Shown here piece after piece: positions 42,129 through 54,819 of a DNA stretch of 64,000 nt. The notes under the pieces were generated by a model. It was not told the origin of the DNA and did no database searches. It saw only the letters and a program-made list of their open reading frames with translations. The DNA comes from Chionoecetes opilio (Eukaryota; Arthropoda; Malacostraca; Decapoda; Majidae): contig JACEEZ010003827.1 in the NCBI GenBank assembly GCA_016584305.1, positions 130,568 to 194,567 on the forward strand, read 5' to 3'. The translations under genes were made by a program, and so were the position numbers. Within the stretch, counting starts at the first letter, position 1. Every line of letters begins with the position of its first letter.

Positions 42129-42130
42129 TC
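41882..42130. repeat. (GT)n and (CA)n microsatellites
   Basis: GT run 41882-41923 and CA run 42062-42128, in opposite orientation 140 bp apart; together they could pair. Confidence 0.9.
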
Positions 42131-42551
42131 TGGACCATCACCATCATCATCCACACACTCGTCACCACTCACCACACGTCACAATCCACCATCTATACAT
42201 CCACTTTTACAGTCCACTAAACACTTACCACATTCCCATTATTCTCCACTTGCCCAATTGCCACTTACTCGTCTAATCCACCCTTCCACACGGCGCTCAA
42301 AAGTTTGTCTCCTCTCAGAGCAACAATGATGTAAATTTTCTCGCTGTAACTATATGTATCGTCGCAAGGATGTAATACAGAGTAAAAACTGGAAAGAAAA
42401 AAGAATTCTCCGAAATTGTTTTCAGTAATACAAGACAATGTTTAGATGTTTTGCATAAGCGTATCCCTCGGGTGGTTTGAGATAACGTGTAAATAGGAAA
42501 TTCAAGGCGGACAGTTTCAATATAAGGTGCGTCGGTTGTTGTAATACTCTG

Positions 42552-42761
42552 TTGTTGTTTTTTTACGAGGCGAAAAATCCTGCCCCCTTGCTGCTTACTG
42601 ACTGATATTTGATGCCAGGATAAGGGAATACTACACTTCTTCTAAATTTCAGTTGTATTTTATCATAGTTAACCATATTATCAGGTAAACATAGGCATAA
42701 TTTTAAGCATGAGATTAAGACTGAATGGAATTATTGCCTCGTAAACAAAAATAGACTATAG
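42552..42761. mobile_element. TTTACGAGGC-type TIR MITE, copy 2
   Basis: TTTTTACGAGGCGAAAAATCC .. GAATTATTGCCTCGTAAAC then AAAAATAGACTATAG; shares CTTGCTGCTTACTGACTGAT with the copies at 19863 (reverse) and 43142. Confidence 0.78.
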
Positions 42762-43141
42762 CTTGTTTTTGCACAACTTGAGGACGCGGGAGTATAAATT
42801 CTAAACTTGAAATTGTTAAGGCTTAATGTCTGGCCCTGCATACTGAATAAGAAAAGTCGTGGCCTGCTTTAAAGCGAGTAATTTTTACATAGTCTTTCTG
42901 AATTGCACGGCAGGAATATATGCACGCAGGCAGCATTCACCACCGCGAAGTGCGACGCCCAGGGCAAACGCAGCTATGTAAATTCGGCCGGCAGCGTCAG
43001 GCCTTACACAAACTGCCAAATCACGCCCCTGTTTGATGTGCTGGAAGGCAGAGCAGGGGGGGGGGGGGGGGCGGGGAGGGGGGGGGGGTCCATCTGGTGA
43101 CCCCTTCGTAGAGGGTGTGGCTCCTGTACCGAGGGATTATA

Positions 43142-43353
43142 CTGTTTTTGTTTTTAAGAGGTGATAAATCCTGACCCCTTGCTGCTTACTGACTGATATT
43201 CGATGCCAGGATAAGGGAATACTACGGTTCTTCTAAATTCCAGTTGCATTTTATCATAGTTAACCACATTATCAGGTAAACATAGGCATCATTTTAAGCA
43301 TGAGACCTTAAAATAGAATGGAATTTTCGCCTCGTAAAAAAAAAGACCATAGT
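43142..43353. mobile_element. TTTACGAGGC-type TIR MITE, copy 3
   Basis: CTTGCTGCTTACTGACTGAT ATTCGATGCCAGG .. GGAATTTTCGCCTCGTAAAA. A partial right end (GGAATTTTCACCATGTTAAA) recurs at about 43438-43470. Confidence 0.78.
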
Positions 43354-43694
43354 CGCTTCTAGTATCTTTGAGGTTCCTGATCTTTACTCTTTGCCAACTG
43401 CACGACGAGAAATCCATTAAAAACCTTACAATAGAATGGAATTTTCACCATGTTAAACAAAATAGACTATAAGGGAACGACACACTAGTGGGGGACGTCG
43501 TCGAGTCCCCTACAGCCACACACAATAATCTTATTGATGTTAAGAAAACTGTAAACTCCCTTGTATTGGTTGGTATTCATCAACTCATTCTCCCCATCTG
43601 CGAAACTATTAACATGCATATGGCAGCTGAGAAAGTTGTCGTAAACTCGCCCTTTGTTTAGGAATACACGTCTATTGCAAGCAAGTCGGTGGTG

Positions 43695-43696
<2 letters not shown>

Positions 43697-43764
<68 letters not shown>

Positions 43765-43843
43765 CATTCAGTCAGTAGTCAGTAGTTTGGTTGTATTCAG
43801 GACTAGAAAATGAGAGAGAGAGGAGAGGAGAGAGAGAAGAGAG

Positions 43844-43904
<61 letters not shown>

Positions 43905-43959
43905 GAGAGAGAGAAGAAAAAAAGCATTCAGTCAGTAGTTTGGTTGTATTCAGGACTAG

Positions 43960-44004
<45 letters not shown>

Positions 44005-44027
44005 AAGAGAGGAGAGAGAGAGGAGAG

Positions 44028-44083
<56 letters not shown>

Positions 44084-44125
44084 AGCATTCAGTCAGTAGT
44101 TTGGTTGTATTCAGGACTAGAAAAT

Positions 44126-44195
<70 letters not shown>

Positions 44196-44205
44196 AGAAA
44201 ATCAT
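43697..44205. repeat. (GA)n arrays separated by a ~45 bp unit
   Basis: Four GA tracts; between them AGCATTCAGTCAGTAGTTTG and TATTCAGGACTAGAAAATGA repeat three times (43763, 43923, 44084). The same unit appears beside the GA tract at 49704. Confidence 0.93.
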
Positions 44206-44551
44206 TCCTACACGCCCTAAGTTGTCAGTCAGGAGAAAAGAAAAGTAATCTCAAAGGTGTTTAATTTTAGCCGTGACAGCCTGGCCCCGGCATAATCGGC
44301 AGGGCAACATGGATTGGCCGCTTTCCTTCCCGCCAATGGACCGTAAGAGATTAAATGTGATTACTTAAGTGCAAACAGGAACGAGAGCGCTCAATTTACG
44401 TAAAGGCGAGGTATTGTACCGACTCGCAACCAAGCTAAGAATAAGAACTCTTCGCACTAATGTACAGCTCCAAGAAACGGAAAAAAAGGAGTTTTCGCCC
44501 CCTTCTACACACACACACACACACACGCACACACACTCTCTCTCTCTCTCT

Positions 44552-44740
44552 CTAGCCCGTCAGGGTGGCAAGGTTGGTAGAGACGTGAGTTCGCAATGTG
44601 CAGCGTCCCTGTGCATTCGGTCAGCGGTTCGAGTCCGCCTAGTTCATGCTGACGTGGCGGCGCTTTGTATAGTCAATAACTTTGTAGTTGGTACTTGCAA
44701 AGTGTCTAGATAGGATGAAAGTCTTATCTTATCTCTCTCT
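44552..44740 (+). mobile_element. tRNA-derived SINE, family 2, copy A
   Basis: TAGCCCGTCAGGGTGGCAAG GTTGGTAGAGACG (A box), GCGGTTCGAGTCCGCC (B box), a short body ATAGTCAATAACTTTGTAGT and a (TCTTA)n end. Sits inside a CA/CT microsatellite. Confidence 0.88.
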
Positions 44741-45066
44741 CTCTCTCTCTCTCTCCTACACACAGACTTTGGATCAAGAGTCGAGGGTTCATACTGACGG
44801 AGGTTCCTGAATATCGTAATCAGGACAGACCTTCAATACGCCTGCCCCGAGAAGGTTTTCTTAGCATCAAATCAACCATTTCATATTTCAGTTCACTTGT
44901 TCACCTTTGCTACATTTCACTGTAAACACTATAGATTACTATCGCAATTCTATGAAAGGCTTGTTTGTATCAGCATGACTCACGTAACATGTGTTTTATA
45001 GAGCACCACTTAGGTCTAGAGGAATCAGTAAACCATGCATAATAAAATATATATATAAACTGTATG

Positions 45067-45067
<1 letters not shown>

Positions 45068-45098
<31 letters not shown>
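45068..45098. repeat. (GT)n microsatellite
   Basis: About 14 GT units. Confidence 0.9.
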
Positions 45099-45101
<3 letters not shown>

Positions 45102-45299
45102 ACTGTATATACATAGGTAACAACATGTCACAACAAGTTGAAGGATATGGGTGTGGAGACGCAAAGGTTGTGTGTGGCGGCAGAAAACCTTGCTTTGTTA
45201 TCTGGGAAAGCTTTATGAAGTACACTAACGCCAGCATTGACAAGGAAGCGTAGTAGCACTGACAGGTAAAGCAAGTAGCACTGACAGCGACAGAGTTAA

Positions 45300-46283
45300 C
45301 TACACGAGGCAGAATGGAGCGGCCAGTTGGATGAGGCGGCGATAGGTGGCTCTGCGCGGCGGCCGTGACGTCACCACGAGCGCACATCGATTTTGTAAAC
45401 AGAACTTCAGAAGGCAAGCCAGTCGTGGTATGGTCGCAGTGGTCGGAGGGTCCCTGTCCGTGGTCGTGTGGTGCAGTGCTTCCACCATGACGTGATGTGA
45501 GCGTTACTTTCTTCCTCAAGCCACTACTGCCAGACCCAGTGTCGTGAAGTCCTGTGTCGGGTGAAGAGAAGGAGGGCGACGCAACCCGGGCCATGAAACT
45601 GGGTGAGGGAGGCAGCGGTGTGGGGTCCCGTCACCCCGCCTCGCTCGTGCCGCACCGTCACTCCCGCAGCTTTGTGGACCGCAGGTTGTGGTGAACACGT
45701 CTTCCGCCACACCCAACCACACACCCACTGCCATGGAGGGTGTCTGCTGAGGGCTGGCCCCACGAGGACACACCACGCCGAGTGAGTGGCGTATCATCCT
45801 AGACTAGCCATTGCCAAGCCGCCCTGTGCCGCGAGTCGCTGGTTCACACTCACCCACGTCCCATGATACATTCTGGTCGATTGTTAGCAAGTGTCTTGAT
45901 AGGTCGCGCAAACGTGTTGGAGGAGCGAGTGCGTATGTGTATGTGTACAGCCCTGAGTGATGCCTTAGTGCCGTGTGGAGTCAGTGGAACAGCTAAAGCA
46001 AGTGCCATACAATATCAATCACGACAGTAGTCATCACACGAAGCGTCTAGTCAGAGCCACAACAGGGAGGGAGTACCCAGCCCGCTACTCTACTACCTTC
46101 AGGGAGGCGGCGTGTGACGGGTCTGCATCACTGTGGGAACGGCGTGGCGGCGTCTCACACCTCTGACCTGACAGGTGACAACAACGATAAATCAGTGCAG
46201 ATATACCTGTGAATTAAGTGGGAATACATTCAAGCCTTCGAATAGGAACATAGGAACGAGAGCCGTACAACTACAACTCGAGG
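45300..46283 (+). promoter_or_regulatory. CpG-rich promoter / 5' UTR region of the third gene
   Basis: GC- and CpG-rich compared with its surroundings. Holds a perfect CRE (TGACGTCA, 45366-45373) and GGCGGCGATAGG, CGCGGCGGCC stretches. It leads without repeats into the coding exon at 46284. Several upstream ATGs exist, for example at 45594 before a GGTGAGG donor-like site. The transcription start is not assigned. Confidence 0.5.
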
Positions 46284-46392
46284 ATGGCCCTGGTGCCGAC
46301 GGTGTTGTGGGCAGCCGTGGTGGCCGGGGTGGCCCTGGCCGCCCATGCTGCCTGGCACGATAGCATCTCGGCCAAGAGGACCGTCAAACTAG
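46284..46392 (+). CDS. First coding exon of an unidentified secreted or membrane protein
   Basis: ATG in a strong context (A at -3, G at +4: AGGATGG) opens MALVPTVLWAAVVAGVALAA, a hydrophobic signal peptide or anchor, followed by HAAWHDSISAKRTVKL and a perfect donor CTAG|GTAAGT (phase 1). The 5' flank is CpG-rich and promoter-like. The protein was not recognised. The next exon must start in phase 1; weak candidates are 59729-59794 and 62878-62925, otherwise it lies beyond the window. Confidence 0.65.
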
Positions 46393-46474
46393 GTAAGTAC
46401 GCTATAGTGCACCCTGTCCCTCCCCCTGGCGATGTGTGGAGCCGCGTCCTGGATGATGCATATATAGTCTTGTG

Positions 46475-46985
46475 AGGCAGGAATGTCCAGTACTATGCCT
46501 ATCCTTGTGGCTGGTCTAGAGGTCTTGGGAGGAGGAATGTCCAGTACTATGCCTATCCTTGTGGCTGGTCTAGAGGTCTTGGAGGAGGAATGTCCAGTAC
46601 TATGCCTATCCTTGTGGCTGGTCTAGAGGTCTTGGGAGGCAGGAATGTCCAGTACTATGCCTATCCTTGTGGCTGGTCTAGAGGTCTTGGGAGGAGGAAT
46701 GTCCAGTACTATGCCTATCCTTGTGGCTGGTCTAGAGGTCTTGGGGGGTGTGTGGAGGGGGAAGGGGGCAGGGGACAGGATGGTGCTACATTATTGGGAG
46801 GGAGGAATGTACAATACTCTGCCTACTACGAATACGAATCTACTGGTGTACGAACTGACTGCACCCCCTATGCCTAGCCTTGTGGCTGGTCTAGAGGTCT
46901 TGGGAGAGAGGAATGTACTGTACTACTAATGTCCTATCCTTGTGGCTGTTCTAGTGGTCTTGGGGGTGTGTGGGGGGGGGGGGAG
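46475..46985. repeat. ~54 bp minisatellite after the third gene's first exon
   Basis: Five close copies of GGAATGTCCAGTACTATGCC TATCCTTGTGGCTGGTCTAG AGGTCTTGGGA, then two diverged ones with a GA/GT-rich insert. Confidence 0.93.
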
Positions 46986-47207
46986 CTTTGGGGACAGATA
47001 GGCACACCAGTAAGGATCATAAGTGTATATTATAGTGTGAGTTTATAGCGAGAGATTAATTGTCGCTAATGATCCCCGGCAATTTCCGCGGTGGGACTGT
47101 TGGGTGTAGGGATTCATTACCTTGCTCGTTACCTGGCCCTGTGACGCAACTTTGGGCTACTTAACGTTCGTCGTCTGTCTGCTGATCGACTTTGCTCGTG
47201 TGTGTGT

Positions 47208-47280
47208 GTGTGGGGAGGACTGTGTCTGTGTCTGTGTGTGTGTTGTCTCTGTCTGTCTGTGTGTGTGTGTGTGTGACTGT
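47208..47280. repeat. (GT)n compound microsatellite
   Basis: GTGTGTGTGTCTGTGTCTGT blocks. Nearby 47396-47417 is a G-rich run and 47475-47515 a (CCA)n run. Confidence 0.9.
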
Positions 47281-47539
47281 GAGTGTGATTTTCTTCAAAC
47301 ACTTGTAAAATAGTAAGTACTCACAGAATTACTACGGTTTTACATCCTCAAATGTAAACGACCACTTTGGTAGTTATGTGGTGGGTGCGTCCTTGGGGTG
47401 GGGTGGGGGGGGGGGGGGTCGGCGTCTCCTGTCCTAGGGCGGGTGGGTGGGTGAGTTTAGGGCGAGTAGGAGGACCACCACCACCACCACGTACCACCAC
47501 CACCACCACCACCTGCGCTCTCATACTCTGGGTTGCATA

Positions 47540-47650
47540 TGAAAAGATAATAAGATAAAGAAGATTCGCTTTATCTTATTAAATTATAAGATAAAGAAGA
47601 TTCGCTTTATCTTATTAAATGATAAGATAAAGAAGATTCGCTTTGCAACA
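47540..47650. repeat. Three tandem hairpin units
   Basis: ~36 bp unit AAGATAAAGAAGATTCGCTT TATCTTATTAAAT in three copies; each contains the inverted pair AAGATAAAG / CTTTATCTT around GAAGATTCG. Confidence 0.85.
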
Positions 47651-47988
47651 TTGAACAGTATTTTCCCCCGAAAGTTTACTGTTAATAATAATAATACCTA
47701 ATAGTTTTATTCTCACCCGAAGGCATACATGAAAAACAACAACATAAAACATAGACATGAGGGAATGAACTTAAGTACTAAAGCAAATATAAGAGGTTTA
47801 GAGGTAGACTTTGCCGAAAGAGTAATTTTGTATAGACGCAAGTTGTGTCATAATTAATTCGACAATCTTTGTGCTGTTATATATAAGTCTTCTGCTCTTA
47901 TTATGTGCTGTCTATAACTCAATGGTTCTCTTTTGTATAAGTCTTCTGCTCTTATGCTTGTTATTCTACTTTTCAAGCTTCTATACTC

Positions 47989-48201
47989 CTAACCCCTTGA
48001 GACCCAGAGCGTAATTTTCATTGTAATTTGGGTACCATTAGACGATTTTTAGTGAATATAAGCAATACTTTATAGATATGACCTGTTTAGTCTCCTTGTC
48101 GACTAACTAATTTGGTATATTCAGTTTCTTTTCGTGATTTTATAGCTCAACAACATACGATTTTATATAGTAAAGGAAAGATCTGGGCGTGAAGGGGTTA
48201 A
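47989..48201. mobile_element. TTAA MITE, copy 16
   Basis: CTAACCCCTTGAGACCCAGA .. GGGCGTGAAGGGGTTAA; left flank mutated. Confidence 0.86.
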
Positions 48202-48399
48202 GTGTTGGTATTGTCAGCGTGCCGTCAGTGCCCTGTGGTTGGGTGTTGTGGTGGGACAGCTGGGTGGGACTGGCTGGGTTGTGCGGGTTCGTCCACCAAA
48301 CCGGTTTTTTTCTTTCATGTCGCGGTTTTATCAGAGTTGGGACGCGTGCCTATCAGCAGTCAGTCTGGTTTGGATGTTTTTTTCTCCTGATATATGAAT

Positions 48400-48623
48400 T
48401 TAACCCCTTCACGTCCAGATCTTTCCTTTGCTATAAAAAATGGTCTGTTGTTAGCCATTAAACTACGAAAAGTAACTAGATATAGGTACCAAATTAGTTA
48501 GTCGGCAAGGGTACTAAGCTATTATAAGGTCATAACTATTAAATATTGCTTATAGTCACTAAAAATCGTCTATAATGGTAGCTAAATTACAATGGAAAAG
48601 ACGTTCTGGGTCTCAAGGGTTAA
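48400..48623. mobile_element. TTAA MITE, copy 17 (reverse)
   Basis: TTAACCCCTTCACGTCCAGA .. TTCTGGGTCTCAAGGGTTAA; 200 bp from the previous copy in inverted orientation. Confidence 0.86.
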
Positions 48624-48644
48624 AAGAAGGTATTGTTTATAATA

Positions 48645-49000
48645 CTCGATCTAATATATGATTTTAAAAGAGGTATTGTTTATAATATTCGCCGATTTTT
48701 TCTCCTTTCCTGTTTCTTTTCTCTCTGGATGTGTTTTTCTTCTAAGATATGATTTTAAAAGACGAACTGTTTATAATATTCGCACTTCTTTCATTCTTTC
48801 CTTGCTTCTTTTCTCTCATGGATGTGTTTTTCTTCTAAGATATGATTTTAAAAGACGAACTGTTTATAATATTCGCACTTCTTTCATTCTTTCCTTGCTT
48901 CTTTTCTCTCCATAGTATTCTTTTCTCAAGATATGATTTACAAAGACGACTGTTTATAATATTCGCACGTCTGTCATTCTTTCACTTGCTTAATTTTCTC
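48645..49000. repeat. ~92 bp minisatellite
   Basis: Four copies of GATATGATTTTAAAAGACGA ACTGTTTATAATATTCGCAC followed by a TTTCATTCTTTCCTTGC stretch. Confidence 0.9.
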
Positions 49001-49601
49001 CCATACATACGTACATCATCCTTTCCAAGTTTCTCATGCATAAGTAAGGTAGTAGTGTAATTCATTCAGTCTGGATTGCAGCTTGTGCAAAAAGTGTCTG
49101 GGATTCAGACAGGGATCAGAGTTATTATTATAGTATAATATATATATTAAATGTGAGGCAAAAATGGAGAGGAGAGGAACTGGGAAGGGAACGGGAAAGG
49201 AGTAAATAATGGAGAGAAGAGAAGGAGAGAGAGAGGAGAGAGGAAGATGGACACGGAAGGAGATAGATAGCACTGAAGATATGAACATGATGTCGAGTAG
49301 ATGGAGAACTATACTGTTACCATAACTCCTGATTTCGGTTACTGTGTTTCTGTTACTCAATGTTGCACGTAGGCTGTTCCCCCCCCCCCCCCCCCCCCCG
49401 ACAGCTGGCATCTGTGAGACCTGATGTAAGGATGGTGACGGCAGGCTGGCAGTACACCTGGTGATGGCATTTACCTGAGAGAGAGATGTAGCGATAGGGC
49501 CAAATGAAGGAGTGAGGGGAGGTGATTGGGGGAGGGAAGAGAAAGAGAAAATCTGAAATAGAAAAATTAGTAGAGATGAAAGTGGGATGAAGATGGGAGT
49601 A

Positions 49602-49770
<169 letters not shown>

Positions 49771-51440
49771 AAAACCCCTTAGCTCTCAAGTTGGCAGCAA
49801 ATCATCCCTATGGAAGGTGTTAACATGAAGGGTCATCAGCAGTAATCTAAGCTTGCGTCCGACACGTTATGATTGGGCTGAATGTATCAACATGTTTACC
49901 AAATGCTGCATGGAACGCGTGTAGCTGCAACTTTTGAATCTTGCATTTGTATGGAAATGTTTGTGCCACTACACTTGTGACTAGATGAAAGCTTTTCTTG
50001 ATTTTGTCCGATGCTTTCACAACACTTCTGGTCAATCCCGGACAGCCTCGGGTCAGGATCATGCAGGTCATGCATGGTCATGATGCTGCATGCAGGATCA
50101 TGCAGGTCAGCCAGCAAGTCGCCCTCTGCACCAGCCTCGTGGTGGTGGTCAGATAGAAGTTCAAATGACACTGAGGCTTTGCTGCAGATTCCGGCAGATT
50201 TGCTTCATGTAAATGTGGCGGCATTACTGAGGATACCATTGCTGGATAGGTGACTGCTGTGGCGACACTTTACAAAGATTGATTGAGACAACGAGCGTGA
50301 TCATTGAAAACCACATTGATTGGGGGTTTAAACGCCACATCTTTAAAAGGCTCACATACGAGCACACGTCGGTGTTTCACATCTGTTGGATAGACCCAGA
50401 GGTGTATGGTGGGGGATGATGGGCGTGCTGCTGTTTGCTTTCACGCCTTCGTAGTGTTGCCAACCTCGCCGCGGCGACACACGGCAGGTGAGTTATCACT
50501 TCGCCCAATTACCTGCAGTGGTGGGCCCACCTTGCCTTGCCTTAAAGGTGATCCTGCCTGGCGTCGCCGCCGCCCGCTGTCCGCTGCAGGGGCGCCACCA
50601 CGCTAAGCTGGCGAGCCCCTGGAGGTGCAGACTTCTGCCTCACCATTCCTCCAAAAACTCTGTGCCGCCCCCCGTCCCCGCCTAACCTCTGTGCCGCCCC
50701 GTCGCCGCCTCGCCGCTCCCTCCCCTGCACTGTGCCGGGCAGCTAGTCCGGGGCGTAGCAATAGACGTGACTCCCACCCCTAAGCAGACTTTTCTGGCCG
50801 TTTAAGTATGTTACTTGCTTTCTTGGTCGTGGCGGCAATGTTGTTATGTATTGTATTTACTCGCAGCGCGCGTGTAAAGGAGATCTTAACATCTATTTAT
50901 GCCCTGTTTCATAGCACGCGCGTATGTATAAGTCAGGCGATAAGGCGGCGGGCGGGAGGTGATGGTGTTTGGTGTAGCAAGGGATGTGGGTTAATCCAGT
51001 ATACGTTATCATGCTCCTTCTCCCAGCCATGGGTTTGAAGAACATATTTACTTTGTCTTGGCGTCACGTCCTCTGGATTTCCCTTCATCGGAAGTTCATC
51101 CTCGTTTTGTTGTTTGTTTTTGTCGTCTGCCATTGTATTTTTACTTTAGACTTTTCTCCTCACCGTGTATTGATCTTGGCGGGACTGCATTTTCCCCCCC
51201 GGCATTTTTCTCTTCCATGTTTCCGTCAAATAAATATGTCTTATCGCGATTCCATATTTTTGTCAGTTCCAATTTTTACTTGGGTTGCGTGTGCGGGTAT
51301 TGTTTTTCCTCTCCCTTCGCCTGAATCTTTTCTCACTCACCCGATAGCAGCCTTGTCACAATTGTTTATTCCCACATTTCCGCATTGGATATTCTCACCC
51401 GTCGCATAGCTCACTCACTACCGCTTTCCTACTTTCTGTT
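49771..51440. other. Non-repetitive stretch, no gene assigned
   Basis: CpG-richer around 50440-50760 (GCCGCGGCGACACACGGCAG), which might hold an exon or regulatory region, but no phase-1 exon with good splice sites was convincing. A 141-codon open stretch near 50984-51409 looks random in composition. Confidence 0.4.
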
Positions 51441-51461
51441 TCATTTATGTATCTTACGAGG

Positions 51462-51680
51462 AGGTGTGTGTGTGTGTTGGCTTGTGTGTGTGTGTGTTGG
51501 CGTATGTGTGTGTTGGCGTGTATGTGTGTGTTGGCGTATGTGTGTGTTGGCGTATGTGTGTGTTGGCGTGTGTGTTGGCGTGTGTGTGTGTGTGTTGGCG
51601 TGTGTGTGTGTTGGCGTGTGTGTGTGTGGCCGTGTGTGCGTGTTGGTGTGTGTTGGTGTGTGTGTGTGTTGTGATGGGGG
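51462..51680. repeat. (GTGTGTTGGCGTAT)n minisatellite
   Basis: GTGTGTGTGTTGGCGTATGT-type units of 16-20 bp, ~210 bp. Confidence 0.9.
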
Positions 51681-51907
51681 AATAGGGGATTGTTGGTGGG
51701 GGAGGTGCTGTATTTCCGTTCATCCCCCCTTCCCCTCCCCTCTCCCTTCCCCTCCCCTCTCCCTTCCCCCTACCACTCCCTTCCCCTCGCCTGACCCTTT
51801 CCTCTGTCGGGGAGTAAGGGTCATGGCCGCGGCTTCCTCCTCCGCCTCTTCAACACTCGCCACAACCTCATCAAGAATCTTTCAAGGACCAGTGCAGTGT
51901 GTCGTCA

Positions 51908-51909
51908 CA

Positions 51910-51968
<59 letters not shown>
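51908..51968. repeat. (CT)n microsatellite
   Basis: About 30 CT units. Confidence 0.95.
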
Positions 51969-51969
<1 letters not shown>

Positions 51970-52009
51970 GTTTTCCAGGTATTTGTGGCATAGAAGATGG
52001 GTAGGTAAT

Positions 52010-52765
52010 AGGGCTCGTGTGTGTGTGTGTGTGTGTGTGTGTTTCTAGGGGTGTGTGTGTGTTTCTAGGGGTATGTGTGTGTTTCTAGGGGTATGTGTGT
52101 GTTTCTAGGGGTATGTGTGTGTTTCTAGGGGTGTGTGTGTGTTTCTAGGGGTATGTGTGTGTTTCTAGGGGTATGTGTGTGTTTCTAGGGGTATGTGTGT
52201 TTCTAGGGGTATGTGTGTGTTTCTAGGGGTATGTGTGTGTTTCTAGGGGTATGTGTGTGTTTCTAGGGGTATGTGTGTGTTTCTAGGGGTATGTATGTGT
52301 TTCTAGGGGTATGTATGTGTTTCTAGGGGTATGTATGTGTTTCTAGGGGTATGTATGTGTTTCTAGGGTGTGTATGTGTTTTCTAGGGGTGTGTTGTGTT
52401 TCTAGGGGTATGTGTGTGTTTCTAGGGTTGTTGTGTTTCTAGGGGTATGTGTGTTTCTAGGGGTATGTATGTGTTTCTAGGGGTGTGTGTGTTTCTAGGG
52501 GTGTGTGTGTTTCTAGGGGTATGTATGTGTTTCTAGGGGTATGTGTGTGTTTCTAGGGGTATGTGTGTGTTTCTAGGGGTGTGTGTGTGTTTCTAGGGGG
52601 GGTGTGTGTTTCTAGGGGTGTGTGTGTGTTTCTAGGGGTGTGTGTGTGTTTCTAGGGTGTCTGTAGGTGTGTGTGGTTCTAGGGGGTGTGTGTGTTTCTA
52701 GGGGGTGTGGTTTTTCTAGTATTGTTTTCTAGTGTTGTGTGTTTTTTGTGTGTGTGTGTGTGTGT
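52010..52765. repeat. 20 bp minisatellite (GTTTCTAGGGGTATGTGTGT)
   Basis: About 36 units of GTTTCTAGGGGTATGTGTGT with small length variants. One strand is strikingly G+T only apart from TCTA. Confidence 0.96.
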
Positions 52766-52902
52766 GCGTGTGTGTGTGTGATCTGGTTAGCCTTGTATTA
52801 ATGTAAGTGGCAGTTAGAAGTGTGAGTCAGTCCTTGTTTCGTAAGGGAAATAATGCAGCCTCATCACACTAATGTGGGAATAACAACACTTTCATCATCT
52901 TA

Positions 52903-53024
52903 ATTGTTCTTCTTCTTCTTCTTCTTCTCTTCTTCTTCTTCTCTTCTTCTTCTTCTTCTTCTTCTTCTTCTTCTTCTTCTTCTTCTTCTTCTTTCTTCTC
53001 TTTTTTTTTTTCTTCTTCTTCTTC
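52903..53024. repeat. (CTT)n tract, left of SINE
   Basis: TTC/CTT tract interrupted by the SINE at 53024 and resuming after it to 53430. Confidence 0.95.
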
Positions 53025-53200
53025 TAGCCCGTCAGGGTGGCAAGGTTGGTAGAGACGTGAGCTTGCAATGTGTAGAGTCCCTGCGCATTCGGTCAGCGGT
53101 TCGAGTCCGCCTAGTTCGTGCTGACGTGGCGGCGCTTTGTATAGTCAATAACCTTGTAGTTGGTACTTGCAAAGTGTTTAGATAGGATGAAAATCTTATC
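53024..53200 (+). mobile_element. tRNA-derived SINE, family 2, copy B
   Basis: Near-identical to 44552-44740 (TAGCCCGTCAGGGTGGCAAG; GCGGTTCGAGTCCGCC; ATAGTCAATAACCTTGTAGT; ATCTTATCTT end). Inside a CTT microsatellite. Confidence 0.92.
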
Positions 53201-53392
53201 TTATCTTCTTCTTCTTCTTTCTCTTCTTCTTCTTTCTCTTCTTCTTCTTCTTCTTTCTCTTCTTCTTCTTCTTCTTCTTCTTTCTCTTCTTCTTCTTCTT
53301 TTTCTTTCTCTTCCTCCTTTTCTTTTTTTTTTTTTTCTTTTTCTTCTTCCTTTTCTTCTTCTTCTTTTTCTTCTTCTTCCTCTTCCTCTTCC

Positions 53393-53427
<35 letters not shown>

Positions 53428-53430
53428 ATT
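53200..53430. repeat. (CTT)n tract, right of SINE
   Basis: TTCTTCTTTCTCTTCTTC units; beyond it AT-rich (TTATTA)n to ~53620. Confidence 0.95.
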
Positions 53431-54020
53431 CTTTGTTGTTGGTGTTACTATTATTATTTATTATTATTATTATTATCATTATTATTATTATTTTCTACCT
53501 TTTTTTCTTATTTATTCTCTACCTTCTTATTTCCTTTACCTATTTATTACCCTTTTTTCCTAAACCTTTTTCTTATTGTATACCTTCCTTATTTATTATT
53601 ATTTTCTTTCTTGTATTTGTTATTATTATTTTACAGTCATATTCTAACCTTAATTATTTTTTTTATTCGTCTCTTCCTCTCCTTTCATATTCTTAATCAG
53701 TTTTTTTCTCTTTTTTTTTCCTTCGATTTTCTCCTTTTTTCGCCTATTATCTTCTTTATTGTAGAAATTGCACCGGTCTCGTGTGGTATATATATAGTAG
53801 TCCAAATGTTTTAGAAAATAAGATTAATGGTAAATACAGAGAGAGAGAGAGAGAGAAGAGAGAGAGTGCATGTATGAAGGAGTGTTTGATATCAGCGAGA
53901 CAGCTAAAGTTTCCTACACACTCTATTTTCCCTCCTTCCTTTCTTTATTCCCTTCCTTCTCTTCCCTCCATTCTTCCTAGCCATTATTCTGTCTGCTTCT
54001 CCTCACATTACTCATATCTT

Positions 54021-54025
<5 letters not shown>

Positions 54026-54100
<75 letters not shown>
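54026..54100. repeat. (CT)n microsatellite
   Basis: About 37 CT units; a matching (GA)n run of ~34 units lies at 54296-54364 in inverted relation. Confidence 0.95.
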
Positions 54101-54104
<4 letters not shown>

Positions 54105-54293
54105 CACACACATTCACACGGGAATAAAGACTGCTTTCACAATCATCATTATCTTCTACTGTCTCCTCCTCTTCCTCCTCTTCCTCCTCCTCCTCCTCCT
54201 CCTCCCAGGGTGTCACGTGATGCCCCTGGGGGAGAATCCTTCGGTGTTTTACAAAGTTCTGCACAACTTCTCAGGGGCGTCGCCGTGGCCACT

Positions 54294-54295
<2 letters not shown>

Positions 54296-54364
<69 letters not shown>
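54296..54364. repeat. (GA)n microsatellite
   Basis: Follows ACTAATTGAG. A unit GACA.AATCGGATGGAGATAG AGAG then repeats twice (54373, 54459). Confidence 0.95.
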
Positions 54365-54368
<4 letters not shown>

Positions 54369-54819
54369 AAGACAAAATCGGATGGAGATAGAGAGGAGAA
54401 ATATTCGGAAAGGGAGATATAAAATGAGAGAGAGAGAGAGAGAGAGAAAAAAAAAAAGACATAATCGGATGGAGATAGAGAGGGAAGTAAGGAAAAAAAG
54501 AGAAATATGAGGAATATCAAGAATAATTTCGTGCGTCTTTTATGATGATAACAACGGACATAAACATTAAAAAGAATATTCTACTTGTGATTACTTCTTT
54601 TTACGAGTCATTGGCGTATGAAATAATAAAAAAAAAGGTTGATAGCTCACGAGAAACACTCACCCACACACTCACACACGCACGCACACACTCACGCACG
54701 CACGCAGCACGCACGCACGCACGCACGCATAACAAGTCTTTTCTTTGTTAGTTGTCTTTCTTTAGTTAGCTTAGTTTAGTTAGTTGTAGTTAGTTAGTCT
54801 TTCACATGATGTTTTTAGT

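Noticed and set aside
50984..51409. 141-codon hydrophobic open frame
   Set aside because: Composition matches AT/pyrimidine-rich random DNA, with no family pattern, weak start context and no splice partners.
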